Shown piece by piece: positions 16,932-26,514 of a DNA stretch of 40,986 nucleotides. Within the stretch, counting starts at the first letter, position 1; each line of letters starts with the position of its first letter. The notes beneath the pieces are model-generated. The model saw only the letters and a list, made by a program, of their open reading frames with translations. It did no database searches and had not been told where the DNA came from. Position numbers and translations under genes: made by a program. Source of the stretch: an uncultured bacterium (GTDB taxonomy: Bacteria > Verrucomicrobiota > Kiritimatiellia > PWTM01); NCBI GenBank assembly GCA_938005705.1, contig CALLML010000037.1, positions 1 through 40,986 on the forward strand. Direction: 5' to 3'.

Positions 16932-18172
16932 GCGACGCCATCCTTTCCCGTCACCTTTTCGATTTGCGCGAGCATGATGCGGGCTTTCTCAGCTTTTAGA
17001 ACAGTGACGCGCACGCCTTGCGCCTCGACGACGTCGCCCTTTCCCGGCACGCGGCCCAAATGATGGGTAATCCACCCCGCCAGCCGATCGGCGCCTTCCG
17101 CCTCAAGATCCAGCCGCAGGCGACGGTTCAAATCGTCGAGGCTGAACGTCGGATCCACCAGCCACCGATGAGGGCCGGCTTCCTGAAAGACCGGACGGGG
17201 CCGTCCCAATTCATCGTAAATATCACCGGTGATCTCTTCCAGGATATCGCCGCGGGTGATCAAGCCGGCAGTGCCGCCGTATTCGTCCACGACCACGGCC
17301 ACGCGCACGTGGTGTTGCTGAAATTCCGCCAACAGACGATTGAGGGGAGCCGTTTCAGGGACGTAATATGGCGGAAGGCGGGCCACATCGAGACGGGACT
17401 TCGAATCGAGCAAATATTTGCGAACATCCAGAAACCCCTCCACATGGTCCATGTCGCCGCGGTAAAGGAGGAGAAACTTGAACGGAGCATCGAGAACATA
17501 CGCGGTCACATCGGAGGGAAGCGCGTCGAGGTCCAACCCTCGCAGGTCCACGCGGGGCGTCATCACATCGGCGGCTTTCATGCGCTCGAGGTCTATGATG
17601 GCCTTCACCATCGCCAACTCCTCGGCGTCGAGCAGACCTTCGTCGTTGCCCAAATCGAACACGGTCCGCAGCTCTTCGCCGCTCAAGGTACGCCCCCGCG
17701 CGCGGAAGAGAGGCTCAAGCCGATGTGTAATGGCTGCAAGTAACCGGTGAAAGGGTTCCGTCGTCGGCACAAGCACACACAACACCGGTGCATAGAGGCG
17801 GGCGAGCGGGTCGGTAAACATTAACGCCGCTCGCTTGGGGCCGTATTCGCCGAACACCAGCAGCAAAGCCGTCATCCCAAAAATCGCCAGAAACTCTGCC
17901 TGCGCCGGCCAGACACGGTGCGCAATGCGATAAGCCAGAAACGAGGCCGCGATATTGACGATCGTGTTGCAGATCAGAATGGTGGCCAACAGTCGCGTGG
18001 GTTGAGCCGTCAACATGCGGACGCGGCGAGCGGTGAAAGGATACCGCTCGGCGAGTCGGCGCACATCGATCGGATTCAGCGAAAAAAAGACCGTTTCGCT
18101 GCTCGAACAGAAGCCGGAAATAATCAGCAGCAGCGCCAACAAGATCAGTTGAAGCGCCAGTTGAATTGCCAT
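16928..18172 (-). CDS. CNNM/CBS-pair/CorC_HlyC-domain membrane protein
   Basis: 414 aa; SGFCSSSETVFFSLNP, VMTPRVDLRGLDLD, VVDEYGGTAGLITRGDILEEITGDIYDE, C-terminal DPTFSLDDLNRRLRLDLEAEGADRLAGWITHHLGRVPGKGD. Confidence 0.92.
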   Translation of the reverse strand: MAIQLALQLILLALLLIISGFCSSSETVFFSLNPIDVRRLAERYPFTARRVRMLTAQPTRLLATILICNTIVNIAASFLAYRIAHRVWPAQAEFLAIFGMTALLLVFGEYGPKRAALMFTDPLARLYAPVLCVLVPTTEPFHRLLAAITHRLEPLFRARGRTLSGEELRTVFDLGNDEGLLDAEELAMVKAIIDLERMKAADVMTPRVDLRGLDLDALPSDVTAYVLDAPFKFLLLYRGDMDHVEGFLDVRKYLLDSKSRLDVARLPPYYVPETAPLNRLLAEFQQHHVRVAVVVDEYGGTAGLITRGDILEEITGDIYDELGRPRPVFQEAGPHRWLVDPTFSLDDLNRRLRLDLEAEGADRLAGWITHHLGRVPGKGDVVEAQGVRVTVLKAEKARIMLAQIEKVTGKDGVA

Positions 18173-18190
18173 GGTTATTTTGAGACTATA

Positions 18191-18196
18191 TATAAT
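18191..18196 (+). promoter_or_regulatory. Candidate -10 element TATAAT for yjbQ
   Basis: Perfect TATAAT ending 9 nt before the ATG at 18206; no convincing -35. Confidence 0.45.
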
Positions 18197-18205
18197 CGTT
18201 GTGGC

Positions 18206-18601
18206 ATGAAACGGCTATCGCTTTTGTCACGGCAAAGAACAGATTGGTTGCCGATCGGCTCTGCCATCCGAGCGGCCGTGCGGGAATTGAAGGTGCGTGA
18301 CGGTATCCTCACCATCTTTGTTCCGCATACGACAGCGGCGGTAACGATCAACGAAGGCGCAGATCCCGATGTGCTGGCGGACCTGACACGAGCATTGGAT
18401 CGTATTGTGCCTTGGAATGCGGATTATGCCCATGCTGAGGGCAACTCGGCCGCCCATATCAAGGCGTCGCTGATCGGCTCGTCCGTCCGCGTTCCGGTGC
18501 GTGAGGGAGAATTGCACCTCGGGACCTGGCAGGAGATTTTTTTCTGCGAGTTTGACGGCCCACGGGAGCGCGAGGTGTGGGTCCTCGCGGATCCCCTGTG
18601 A
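18206..18601 (+). CDS. yjbQ: YjbQ/UPF0047 family protein (secondary thiamine-phosphate synthase-type annotation)
   Basis: VRDGILTIFVPHTTAAVTINEGADPDVLADL and GNSAAHIKASLIGSSVRVPVREGELHLGTWQEIFFCEFDGPR, the YjbQ family signature. Start chosen from family length. Confidence 0.93.
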   Translation: MKRLSLLSRQRTDWLPIGSAIRAAVRELKVRDGILTIFVPHTTAAVTINEGADPDVLADLTRALDRIVPWNADYAHAEGNSAAHIKASLIGSSVRVPVREGELHLGTWQEIFFCEFDGPREREVWVLADPL

Positions 18602-19611
18602 TCCGACACACGCTCCAAGTGGCCACAGGGACGCTGGTCGGCGTCATCGTGGCGGCCGGGGGATGGGTCCTCGGGTTGGACAGGGCACAACAACAGCGGT
18701 CGGTACCGGTCCTGATGTATCACAATATCACCGAAGAGGCTGGGGACGACGTCTGGGCCGTCGAAGCGGAAGAGTTTGAACGACATCTGATTTGGCTGCG
18801 GAAGCAAGGATATCGCTCGATCCGTCCCTCCGACCTGGTTCAGGCCGCTCGGCGCTGCCGATGGTTGCCCCGCCGTCCCGTCATCATTACCTTCGATGAC
18901 GGCCTCGAAAACGTCCTTCGGCTGGCGGAACCTCTGCTGAAAAAATACGGTTTTACGGCGACCGCGTACGTGATCACGGGGCTGGTTGCAGGCGCCGGCG
19001 AAAATCGCCGCCTATACCGGAACGATCCCGTCATGACGTGGGCGGAAATCGCCGCGATGGACCGACGCGGCGTGATCCGCGTCGGTTCGCACAGCCACAC
19101 GCATTCCCGTTTTCCGAACATCGTCGCAACGGAAGCGGCGAAAAGCCGACGGCTTTTGCGGGAACATACGGGCGCTGAAATCCGAGATTTCTGCTATCCG
19201 TATGGCGCACATCCGCCCGCGTTGGTCGAGGCCGTGCGGGTCGCCGGTTTTCGCACGGCGATGATCTGTGAAGATCGGGTCGCTGTCTTTTCGAGAAAGA
19301 TGGATTTACTGCGTATTCCGCGCATCTCGGTTTATGGGGGCCGACACCGTTTTGTCGTTGAGCGCGTCCCACCTCTGCCGGAAGAGGGCGATGCGATCGT
19401 TTTCAGTGGACGCAACGATGGATTGCCGGTGCCAATTTTACCGGTATTGGTGATTCAGGACCGTCGTTTCCCCTTGGCCGATCCGATCGAACGCCTCGGT
19501 CCGGAGCCACAACGCTGGCGTTGGCCTCGCGCGATGGTTGACGAGGCAGGGGCTACAACAATGAGGCTGGAATTATGGGATCGCCATCAGGTTTTGAGGC
19601 TTTACCCATGA
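18598..19611 (+). CDS. Polysaccharide deacetylase family protein (NodB-like), probable GTG start overlapping the yjbQ stop
   Basis: SVPVLMYHNITEEAG, PVIITFDDGLENVLRLAEPLLKKYGFTATAYVITG, VGSHSHTHSRF, FCYPYGAH. The GTG at 18598 gives a GTGA overlap. Confidence 0.9.
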   Translation: MIRHTLQVATGTLVGVIVAAGGWVLGLDRAQQQRSVPVLMYHNITEEAGDDVWAVEAEEFERHLIWLRKQGYRSIRPSDLVQAARRCRWLPRRPVIITFDDGLENVLRLAEPLLKKYGFTATAYVITGLVAGAGENRRLYRNDPVMTWAEIAAMDRRGVIRVGSHSHTHSRFPNIVATEAAKSRRLLREHTGAEIRDFCYPYGAHPPALVEAVRVAGFRTAMICEDRVAVFSRKMDLLRIPRISVYGGRHRFVVERVPPLPEEGDAIVFSGRNDGLPVPILPVLVIQDRRFPLADPIERLGPEPQRWRWPRAMVDEAGATTMRLELWDRHQVLRLYP

Positions 19612-22600
19612 AAGAAGGCCACCGCATCGGCACCTGCGTTGTCCTCGCCGCGATTTTTGTGTTCGGCTTGCTCTTGCGCATGCACGGCATGGCGCGTCCG
19701 ACCGCTTTACATCCTGATGAGCGGACCATTCTGCGTTGGATGGAACACACCCGTTCACGCGGATGGCTGGAACACACCTACGCCGGCGGCTACTTCACAT
19801 TGGCTGAGCAAACGCGTCGCTGGTTGGAAATTCTCATCTTCCGACCGCGAGAATGGCTGCGCCGATGGCGAGGCGAAACCGATCGTGCTGCGGTGATACT
19901 AGAAGTGTCCGATTTTGCCCGTCCATTTAACGTCGGCCTGGGCGCCGCGACGATCTTTTTAATCTACGGCCTCTGTCGAGCTGTGGGGGCGGGACGTCCA
20001 GCCTCATTGCTGGGCGCGTTGCTTTTCGCCGGTGCCGCCTACCCAATCGAACACAGCCACTATATCGAAAGCGACACGGCCGCCGTCGCCGCCCTGACGC
20101 TGGCGCTAATACTGTGGGCGCGCCATCGCGCGAAGCCGAACTTTGCTGGTTTCGTCTTAGCTGCGTGGGCCACAGGCTTCGCCACGGGAACGAAGTATCC
20201 CCTTGCCGTGCTGATCCCACTGGTTTTTGTCGCCGCGGTGGAGAGCGCGGCCGCACAGTCTTTATCCGCGTTGGGGCGCATCAAACGTTTCTTGGGCCGC
20301 GCCTTTGTGGGCTGTTTGATCACGGCCACAGGTTTCCTCACGGCCTCGCCGGCACCGATCAAAATGCGCGGATTTTTCCAACAGTTGCGTATGCACGGCC
20401 GCCGTGTCGCCTCCGAGACCGCCGGCATCCTCGGCGCGGCGCACGCCGAACCCTGGGCTCGGCAAGCCTGGCACGGGCGTGAACTGCTGCATTTCTTTGG
20501 CTCCATGGGGATCGGATGGATCGCGATGGCGGTCATCGGCCTCGCGCTGCAAGCCCTGCCGCGACGGCGCCGTCCCTGGCCTGTATTGATCCTCTATCCG
20601 GCTTTCTTTCTATATTACTGGTTCTTTTCCGCCCCGTTCGTGCGCACCCAGGAATTCATGCTCTTTATGCCCGCTTTTGCCGCGGCGGCGTCGCTGGCGG
20701 CCGATGCGTTAATGCGCTACACTCTGCGTCCGTGCCATCACGTGGCCATTGGCGTTGCTCTTCTGACTCTTGCGCTGCCAACGATTCGCCTCGGGATGAT
20801 TGCGTCGGATCGCTGCGGCTGGTCGGACACTCGGTGGATGGCGCGGGACTGGATGGCGCGGACCCTGCCGTCGGAAGCGGTCGTGGCTTTTGAAACCTAC
20901 ACCCCGCCCGGCGGCGAACGTATGCCTTTCATGGTGCAACGCGCGGGCACGGTGGAGGAAAACGGAGTCGAGTATTTCAGCGAGATCGAATGCGACTATA
21001 TCATCCGCAACGCCAGTTATCTTGGACGCGGCCTTCGCAACCCTTTTAACGGGCAGCGCTATCCCAACCTGCAGACTCGACTCGATGCCGTACGCCGTGT
21101 TTCGGCTCCCCTCCGGAGCTGGGCGCCACTCGAGCCTGTCCAGCCACGCGTCACTTTCCGCAGTCCGGCGATCGAGATGTGGGCATTCAACGCTCCTTCG
21201 AAAGGTCCGAGGATACCGATCCCTGTTCCCCGTCCGTCTTTTATCGGCGAGGGCGGCCGTGAAACGTTCAGCCCGATTGGCGAGGAGCTGGGAGCGGCGG
21301 AGATTATCCAGGTGACCCGCTACGAGCGCGAGATCGCCATCAGCGGTCCGTTGCCGCGCCGTGCCATTATCTTTGTACTGCTCGAAACGGAAGAGCGGGA
21401 AGCTGAAATTCGTGTGTGCGGGCTCGGACGGCGACGAATCGTTTCCCTCGCGGCCTATGACGCTGCCGTCGTCGCGTTACGCCGCCCGGCATGGCTTCCT
21501 CGTTTCCTTGCCTACGAACGCGTGCGGCTGAGCGCCCGACCGCAGCGTTTTATTGTTCACATCCCGTGCTGGGCGCGGCTCACAACCGATCCCATTGTTG
21601 CCGCCGATTTCCTACTCGAACGCGGACGCGCTCGCGAGGCCTGGGCATTGCTGCGCGAACACGACTCCATCGATCGCGCACCCGAGCTTTCCTTCCGCTG
21701 CGCGACGGCGGCGGGCGACCTGGGGGCTGCCTCGGCGCTGGCGGACGTCGCATCCGCGCAACGGCGGCTTCTGGAACATCTGCTGGACCGACCGCACGCG
21801 AATTGGCAGATCAACGGGATTCCCTTCGCGCAAATCGAGCGCTTGGCCCGCATCCGCATCGTCGCGCCCCCGAAACGGCCGCTTTGCGTGGAGCTCAAAC
21901 CAACGGAAAAAGAGCCCGGCATAGCCGAAGCCCGCGCGGAGACGGTTTTCCCTTTGCCGATTCGGTCGGCATGCCCCTTATCGTTGACGATGGACGTGCG
22001 CGTCCGGTGGCCTGACCTTGCAGACACCGAGGACACGATCGAATTGCTCGACTCGGAGGGACGCCGATGGCATGTCTTCTGCCGAAGCGCGTCCTGCCAG
22101 GTGGATCTGACGCGTGTTCAATTGGAACTGCCCGGCGGAGCGCGGGAGCGCGACATTCACCTTCGGTGGCGAGCGAGCACCCACACGATTGTTGAGATTC
22201 ACCGCGCCGAGGTGACATGGGATCCGAGGCGCGCCCTCGCAGCATGGATCCGACGACCTCTGCTTGTGTTCAACAGCATCGCGACCGAAAAGATGCCGAT
22301 TTTTGAACCGTTTTTGGCTATACGGGGCGTGGAACGTGTCGAATCCGACCTCCATATTCATCTCGAGGTATTGCGCCAAGACCTCCCGCCGCTCGTTGTC
22401 GTCCTGCAGCAACGACGCCTGTGGCGCTGGCGCGTCGTCCAACGCCTTGCATTGATTCGTAAAGAGGATGACAACGCGAATCGCCGGCTCATCGTTGTGC
22501 CGGAACATCTCTTGAAACGAAACACCTTTTTGTCGATCACCGCCGATGTCGCCGTGCGGCCCGGTGCCTTGCGAATTCAAGGGGCCACACGGATTCCGCT

Positions 22601-22709
22601 CTCTCTCGTCGAAGAGCGGTTCTCGAAGATCTCGAACGAAAATCCCGTTGTCGCCCCCGCCCATACGGAAATGTCCGGCTCTTCGGGCGGAAACGGGGGA
22701 AATCCATAA
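19608..22709 (+). CDS. Large membrane glycosyltransferase-like protein (GT39/ArnT-like N-terminus) with a long uncharacterised C-terminal region
   Basis: ATG at 19608 overlaps the deacetylase stop (ATGA). HPDE motif in TALHPDERTILRWM after the first TM, HYIESDTAAVAALTLALILWAR, many TMs; the C-terminal half has no family I recognise. Confidence 0.72.
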   Translation: MKEGHRIGTCVVLAAIFVFGLLLRMHGMARPTALHPDERTILRWMEHTRSRGWLEHTYAGGYFTLAEQTRRWLEILIFRPREWLRRWRGETDRAAVILEVSDFARPFNVGLGAATIFLIYGLCRAVGAGRPASLLGALLFAGAAYPIEHSHYIESDTAAVAALTLALILWARHRAKPNFAGFVLAAWATGFATGTKYPLAVLIPLVFVAAVESAAAQSLSALGRIKRFLGRAFVGCLITATGFLTASPAPIKMRGFFQQLRMHGRRVASETAGILGAAHAEPWARQAWHGRELLHFFGSMGIGWIAMAVIGLALQALPRRRRPWPVLILYPAFFLYYWFFSAPFVRTQEFMLFMPAFAAAASLAADALMRYTLRPCHHVAIGVALLTLALPTIRLGMIASDRCGWSDTRWMARDWMARTLPSEAVVAFETYTPPGGERMPFMVQRAGTVEENGVEYFSEIECDYIIRNASYLGRGLRNPFNGQRYPNLQTRLDAVRRVSAPLRSWAPLEPVQPRVTFRSPAIEMWAFNAPSKGPRIPIPVPRPSFIGEGGRETFSPIGEELGAAEIIQVTRYEREIAISGPLPRRAIIFVLLETEEREAEIRVCGLGRRRIVSLAAYDAAVVALRRPAWLPRFLAYERVRLSARPQRFIVHIPCWARLTTDPIVAADFLLERGRAREAWALLREHDSIDRAPELSFRCATAAGDLGAASALADVASAQRRLLEHLLDRPHANWQINGIPFAQIERLARIRIVAPPKRPLCVELKPTEKEPGIAEARAETVFPLPIRSACPLSLTMDVRVRWPDLADTEDTIELLDSEGRRWHVFCRSASCQVDLTRVQLELPGGARERDIHLRWRASTHTIVEIHRAEVTWDPRRALAAWIRRPLLVFNSIATEKMPIFEPFLAIRGVERVESDLHIHLEVLRQDLPPLVVVLQQRRLWRWRVVQRLALIRKEDDNANRRLIVVPEHLLKRNTFLSITADVAVRPGALRIQGATRIPLSLVEERFSKISNENPVVAPAHTEMSGSSGGNGGNP

Positions 22710-22841
22710 TGGCCAATGGTCATGTCGCCGGTGGGGTCGCACCTCCCCTGCGGGAAGTCGGTCATCCAAAAAGGCACTACGCCAAATGCGGCAACACGAT
22801 GCACGCGCAAAACCGGAGACCAGAGATCGGTCGAGCGGTGA

Positions 22842-22869
22842 TTGACGCATTCCCTTCGACCGCTATAAT
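22842..22869 (+). promoter_or_regulatory. Sigma70-like promoter TTGACG-N16-TATAAT
   Basis: TTGACG at 22842-22847, TATAAT at 22864-22869; the -10 ends 6 nt before the ATG at 22876. Confidence 0.65.
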
Positions 22870-22875
22870 GACCCT

Positions 22876-23391
22876 ATGAAAGCATCTCTATCGCGTTTTG
22901 TCGCGCTGACCCTAATGGTCTTGACGCCCCCCGTCTGGGCGCAAATACACACGTCGGCCCTGGTTGGCGCTCGGCGTCACCAACCAGGACACCTGGCGTC
23001 GGTGTTGCCATATGGTCGCAACGACTATTCCGTTCTTGCAGCGCTGCAGTTTCATGACCGCGATGCTTACTGGCAGATCGGGCTCGACTTTGGGTGGGAT
23101 CCGACTGGAAGCCCGACGGCGGAATACGTGTTGACGCCTCAGCTTCATCTCTTTTTCAAGGGCAATGTTATCGCGATCGGACTGGGGGTCATGAAGAGTT
23201 ATATTCGTGACGATGCACGCGACAAGGACTGGTCTCCGATCTACTACGAGGCAAAGGCGGGCTTCGAAATCCCTATGGGACGGCTGGGGTTGACAGTCAT
23301 GGCTGCCCATCCTTTTCGAAAATGGGCGGATATCGGAAATATTAAAGAACGGGATTTGGAATACACGGCCGGGCTCTCCTGGCGGTTTTAA
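22876..23391 (+). CDS. Small secreted/outer-membrane beta-barrel-like protein
   Basis: 171 aa; signal peptide MKASLSRFVALTLMVLTPPVWA, alternating beta-like segments, C-terminal aromatic (LSWRF). Confidence 0.65.
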   Translation: MKASLSRFVALTLMVLTPPVWAQIHTSALVGARRHQPGHLASVLPYGRNDYSVLAALQFHDRDAYWQIGLDFGWDPTGSPTAEYVLTPQLHLFFKGNVIAIGLGVMKSYIRDDARDKDWSPIYYEAKAGFEIPMGRLGLTVMAAHPFRKWADIGNIKERDLEYTAGLSWRF

Positions 23392-23400
23392 TGACTCGCT

Positions 23401-24096
23401 ATGAATAGAATCGCGGCATGGTTTCGCGGCCTCGTAACTAGAGGCGGCGGCGAAACGGTCTCCCCTACCGATAAGATCTATCTTCTGGACGGTGCGTCCT
23501 TATCGGCGAACCGAGGCGACCGCAATCCGATGCCTCCCCGAGAAGTGATATCGTGGATTCAGCGGCTGGAGAAATTCAATCAGCTTGAGCGCATCCACAT
23601 CGCGGCCATGTTTCCGAGCGAACCCCTTCGCAAGGCGCCGGACGGCGCCGAGTTTGGGGGCCTGGAAATCTACTACGCAGAAAACCTCAGAGAACTGCCC
23701 GAGGCTGCCGGTCGTCTTATACAAAAACTTCGCCGAGGGCGACGGATCGTGACGGTCATCACCTCCGATGCCGTCCTCGAACAGCGGGCCCAAAGCCTGG
23801 GATGCCCGGTGATGCGCACCGCCACGTTCCGTAAGGCGCTGGACATGACCACGGGCGCTGCGCCGCGGGAACGCGAGGGTTCATCGGATCGGCGCGGGAA
23901 CCGACGTAGGGCTCGCCCACCACGTAACGGAGCTGGCGGCGCGGAGGTTTCTCCGGATGTGGCGACTGCCGCCGAACCGGCTTCCGCTGCCGTCGCACCT
24001 GAACCATCTCCCCTCCGTCCCGACGCCGGGGATACGCCAGAAAAGCCGCCCCCCGTTTCCGACGAGATTCGCAAGCTGATTGATCCAGTGGAATAA
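23401..24096 (+). CDS. Hypothetical protein with NYN/PIN-like N-terminal domain and low-complexity basic/Pro-Ala tail
   Basis: 231 aa; IYLLDGASLSANRGDRNPM... and RIVTVITSDAVLEQRAQSLGCPVMRTATFRKALD follow a NYN/YacP-like nuclease pattern; the tail is disordered. Confidence 0.55.
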   Translation: MNRIAAWFRGLVTRGGGETVSPTDKIYLLDGASLSANRGDRNPMPPREVISWIQRLEKFNQLERIHIAAMFPSEPLRKAPDGAEFGGLEIYYAENLRELPEAAGRLIQKLRRGRRIVTVITSDAVLEQRAQSLGCPVMRTATFRKALDMTTGAAPREREGSSDRRGNRRRARPPRNGAGGAEVSPDVATAAEPASAAVAPEPSPLRPDAGDTPEKPPPVSDEIRKLIDPVE

Positions 24097-24154
24097 CCGC
24101 GACTAGCGCACGTGCTGTCTTATATTACTCGCACACAATACCCCAGGAGGCCAA

Positions 24155-25210
24155 ATGAGTTCACCTCGAAAGGCTCTAATCACAGGCATCACGGGCCAGG
24201 ACGGCTCTTATTTGGCGGAATTCCTTCTGGAAAAAGGATATGAGGTTCACGGCATCATACGACGGGCCAGTTCGTTTAACACCGAGCGCATCGACCACGT
24301 CTATCGAGACCGCCATGAAAGCGGCGTGCCGCTGACCCTCCACTACGGTGACCTGACCGATTCGAGCAATTTGAACCGCCTGCTAGAAAAAATTGTCCCC
24401 GATGAACTGTACAACTTGGCGGCACAATCGCATGTGAAGGTGTCGTTCGAAGTACCCGAGTACACCGCCGAGGTAGATGCCGTTGGCGTACTGCGGCTTT
24501 TGGACGCAATTCGTGAGACGGGCGTGCGCTGCCGGTTTTACCAGGCTTCGACCTCCGAGCTCTACGGCAAGGTGCATGAGATTCCCCAAACCGAAACGAC
24601 GCCCTTTCACCCGCGCTCTCCTTATGGGGTGGCGAAGCTTTATGCCTACTGGATCGTCCGCAACTACCGCGAGGCCTATGGCTTACACGCAAGTAATGGA
24701 ATTCTGTTCAATCACGAATCGCCTCGGCGCGGGCCTACGTTCGTCACCCGCAAGATCACGCGAGCAGTGGCGCGCATTGAGCGCGGTCTGCAGGAATGTC
24801 TCTACATCGGCAACCTAGACGCGAAACGGGATTGGGGCTATGCGCCGGACTACGTCCGCGGGATGTGGATGATGTTGCAGCAGCCCGAGCCGGATGATTA
24901 TGTGCTGGCAACGGGCGAATCCCACTCCGTACGCGAATTCATCGAAGCCGCCTTCGCGGAAATCGGGCGCCAGATCGAATGGCGCGGCAGCGGCGAGCAG
25001 GAAGAGGGCTACGAAGCGGAAACGGGCGTGGCCCGCGTCCGCGTGGATCCGCGCTACTATCGCCCCGCGGAAGTTGATTTTCTACTGGGCGATGCGCGCA
25101 AGGCACGCGAAAAACTGGGGTGGAAACCTTCCGTGGGCTTTCGTGAACTCGTGCGGATTATGGTCGAGGCAGACCGGCAGGCGCTCACAACGTCCGCAAG
25201 CGGTCCTTGA
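24155..25210 (+). CDS. gmd: GDP-mannose 4,6-dehydratase
   Basis: 351 aa; [111 protein letters not shown] upstream. Confidence 0.97.
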   Translation: MSSPRKALITGITGQDGSYLAEFLLEKGYEVHGIIRRASSFNTERIDHVYRDRHESGVPLTLHYGDLTDSSNLNRLLEKIVPDELYNLAAQSHVKVSFEVPEYTAEVDAVGVLRLLDAIRETGVRCRFYQASTSELYGKVHEIPQTETTPFHPRSPYGVAKLYAYWIVRNYREAYGLHASNGILFNHESPRRGPTFVTRKITRAVARIERGLQECLYIGNLDAKRDWGYAPDYVRGMWMMLQQPEPDDYVLATGESHSVREFIEAAFAEIGRQIEWRGSGEQEEGYEAETGVARVRVDPRYYRPAEVDFLLGDARKAREKLGWKPSVGFRELVRIMVEADRQALTTSASGP

Positions 25211-26324
25211 CATCACGAAGGTCCTCGTCTTCGACGTCGTTTGCCCCATGGCGGGCGATATTGACGAGGATCCCGACCATGAGCCCGTTGACCAGCAGGT
25301 TGGACCCGCCGTAACTGATAAATGGAAGCGCCAGCCCTTTCGTTGGCAGACAGCCCGTGACCACCCCAATGTTGATGAGGGCTTGGACGGTGATCGCCAT
25401 GGTGAGCCCATAGGCGATCACACGTCCGAAAAAGTCAGGCGCTCCGAAGGCAATGCGCAAACCGCATACGAACACCGTCCCAAAAAGTGCTAACACGCCC
25501 AGTGTGCCGACCAGACCGAGCTCTTCGCCGATGATGGCGAAGATGAAATCGGTGTGCGCCTCCGGAAGATAGAATCGCTTCTGCAATCCGTTGCCGAGCC
25601 CCGCTCCCCAAGCCCCTCCGGCCACAAAGGACGTCAACCCCTGCATGAGATGGAAACCTTCCTTTTGCGCGTATTTCTCCACGTCGAGAAACGAGAGCAC
25701 ACGCATCATGCGCACCGGATCATGGAGCACCGCGAAGGCGAAGGCCGACAATCCGAGCGCCGCAGCGATGATTAAGTGACCGAAACGTGCGCCGCCGATG
25801 AAAAGAACGCACCCAACGATAATCGCCAACAACAGGGTGGCGCCAAAATCCGGCTCGATAAAAACCAGCCCCATCATCAACGCCGGCGGTATTCCAGGGA
25901 GGATCAGACCGTAAGCGAGGGTGCTCGCCCGCCGACGGTAACGATCGAACCACCAGGCCAACCAGAGCACGGTCGCCGGTTTTGTGAATTCGGATGGCTG
26001 AAACGTCAACCCTCCGGCACGCAACCAGCGCCGACTCCCATTGACCATGACGCCGACTCCCGGAACAACCACGAGAACCAACAGAGCAAGAAAAAACAAC
26101 TGCAAAGGAATCGCGGCCCACCGATAGTGGTGATAATCCACTTTGGCGGCCACCAACGCCCCCACCAGCGCCACGACCAACCAGATGCCCTGACGAATAA
26201 CAAAATAGTTGGGATTGTTGTAGCGCGCCTGAGCGAGCGCTTCGCTGGTGCTGGCGAGCATCACAATGCCCAACGTCAACAGCATCAGCACCGCGCCGAT
26301 TAAAATACTCGCAGTTCGCCACAT
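25185..26324 (-). CDS. ftsW: FtsW/RodA-family SEDS protein, probably FtsW from its dcw context
   Basis: 379 aa; [85 protein letters not shown]. Confidence 0.92.
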   Translation of the reverse strand: MWRTASILIGAVLMLLTLGIVMLASTSEALAQARYNNPNYFVIRQGIWLVVALVGALVAAKVDYHHYRWAAIPLQLFFLALLVLVVVPGVGVMVNGSRRWLRAGGLTFQPSEFTKPATVLWLAWWFDRYRRRASTLAYGLILPGIPPALMMGLVFIEPDFGATLLLAIIVGCVLFIGGARFGHLIIAAALGLSAFAFAVLHDPVRMMRVLSFLDVEKYAQKEGFHLMQGLTSFVAGGAWGAGLGNGLQKRFYLPEAHTDFIFAIIGEELGLVGTLGVLALFGTVFVCGLRIAFGAPDFFGRVIAYGLTMAITVQALINIGVVTGCLPTKGLALPFISYGGSNLLVNGLMVGILVNIARHGANDVEDEDLRDVKDRLRTL

Positions 26325-26367
26325 GCGCCTTCACCACGCAAGCCCGGCATCACTCAAAAACCTGCGA

Positions 26368-26408
26368 AGAAAAAACACTCCATGGGCGGAAACCGGTGTC
26401 TTTTTTCG
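26368..26408 (-). terminator. Candidate imperfect stem-loop flanked by A6/T6 tracts between the LysM gene and ftsW
   Basis: Minus strand reads AAAAAAGACACCGGTTTCCGCCCATGGAGTGTTTTTTC; ACACC can pair with GG(A)GTGT and AAAAAA with TTTTTT. Folding was not computed. Confidence 0.3.
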
Positions 26409-26514
26409 AAAGCCATCCGGAGTGCGTATCCAGGACAGGCACCCGCTTCTTTGTCACCGCGACCTTAGCGATAGCCTCTTTTCGTGTGGTTACATTCGTT
26501 TTTTTTGCAGGGCC

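Noticed and set aside
17918-18205. N-terminal extension of the yjbQ ORF
   Set aside because: Antisense to the CNNM gene start; family length and alignment fit the ATG at 18206.
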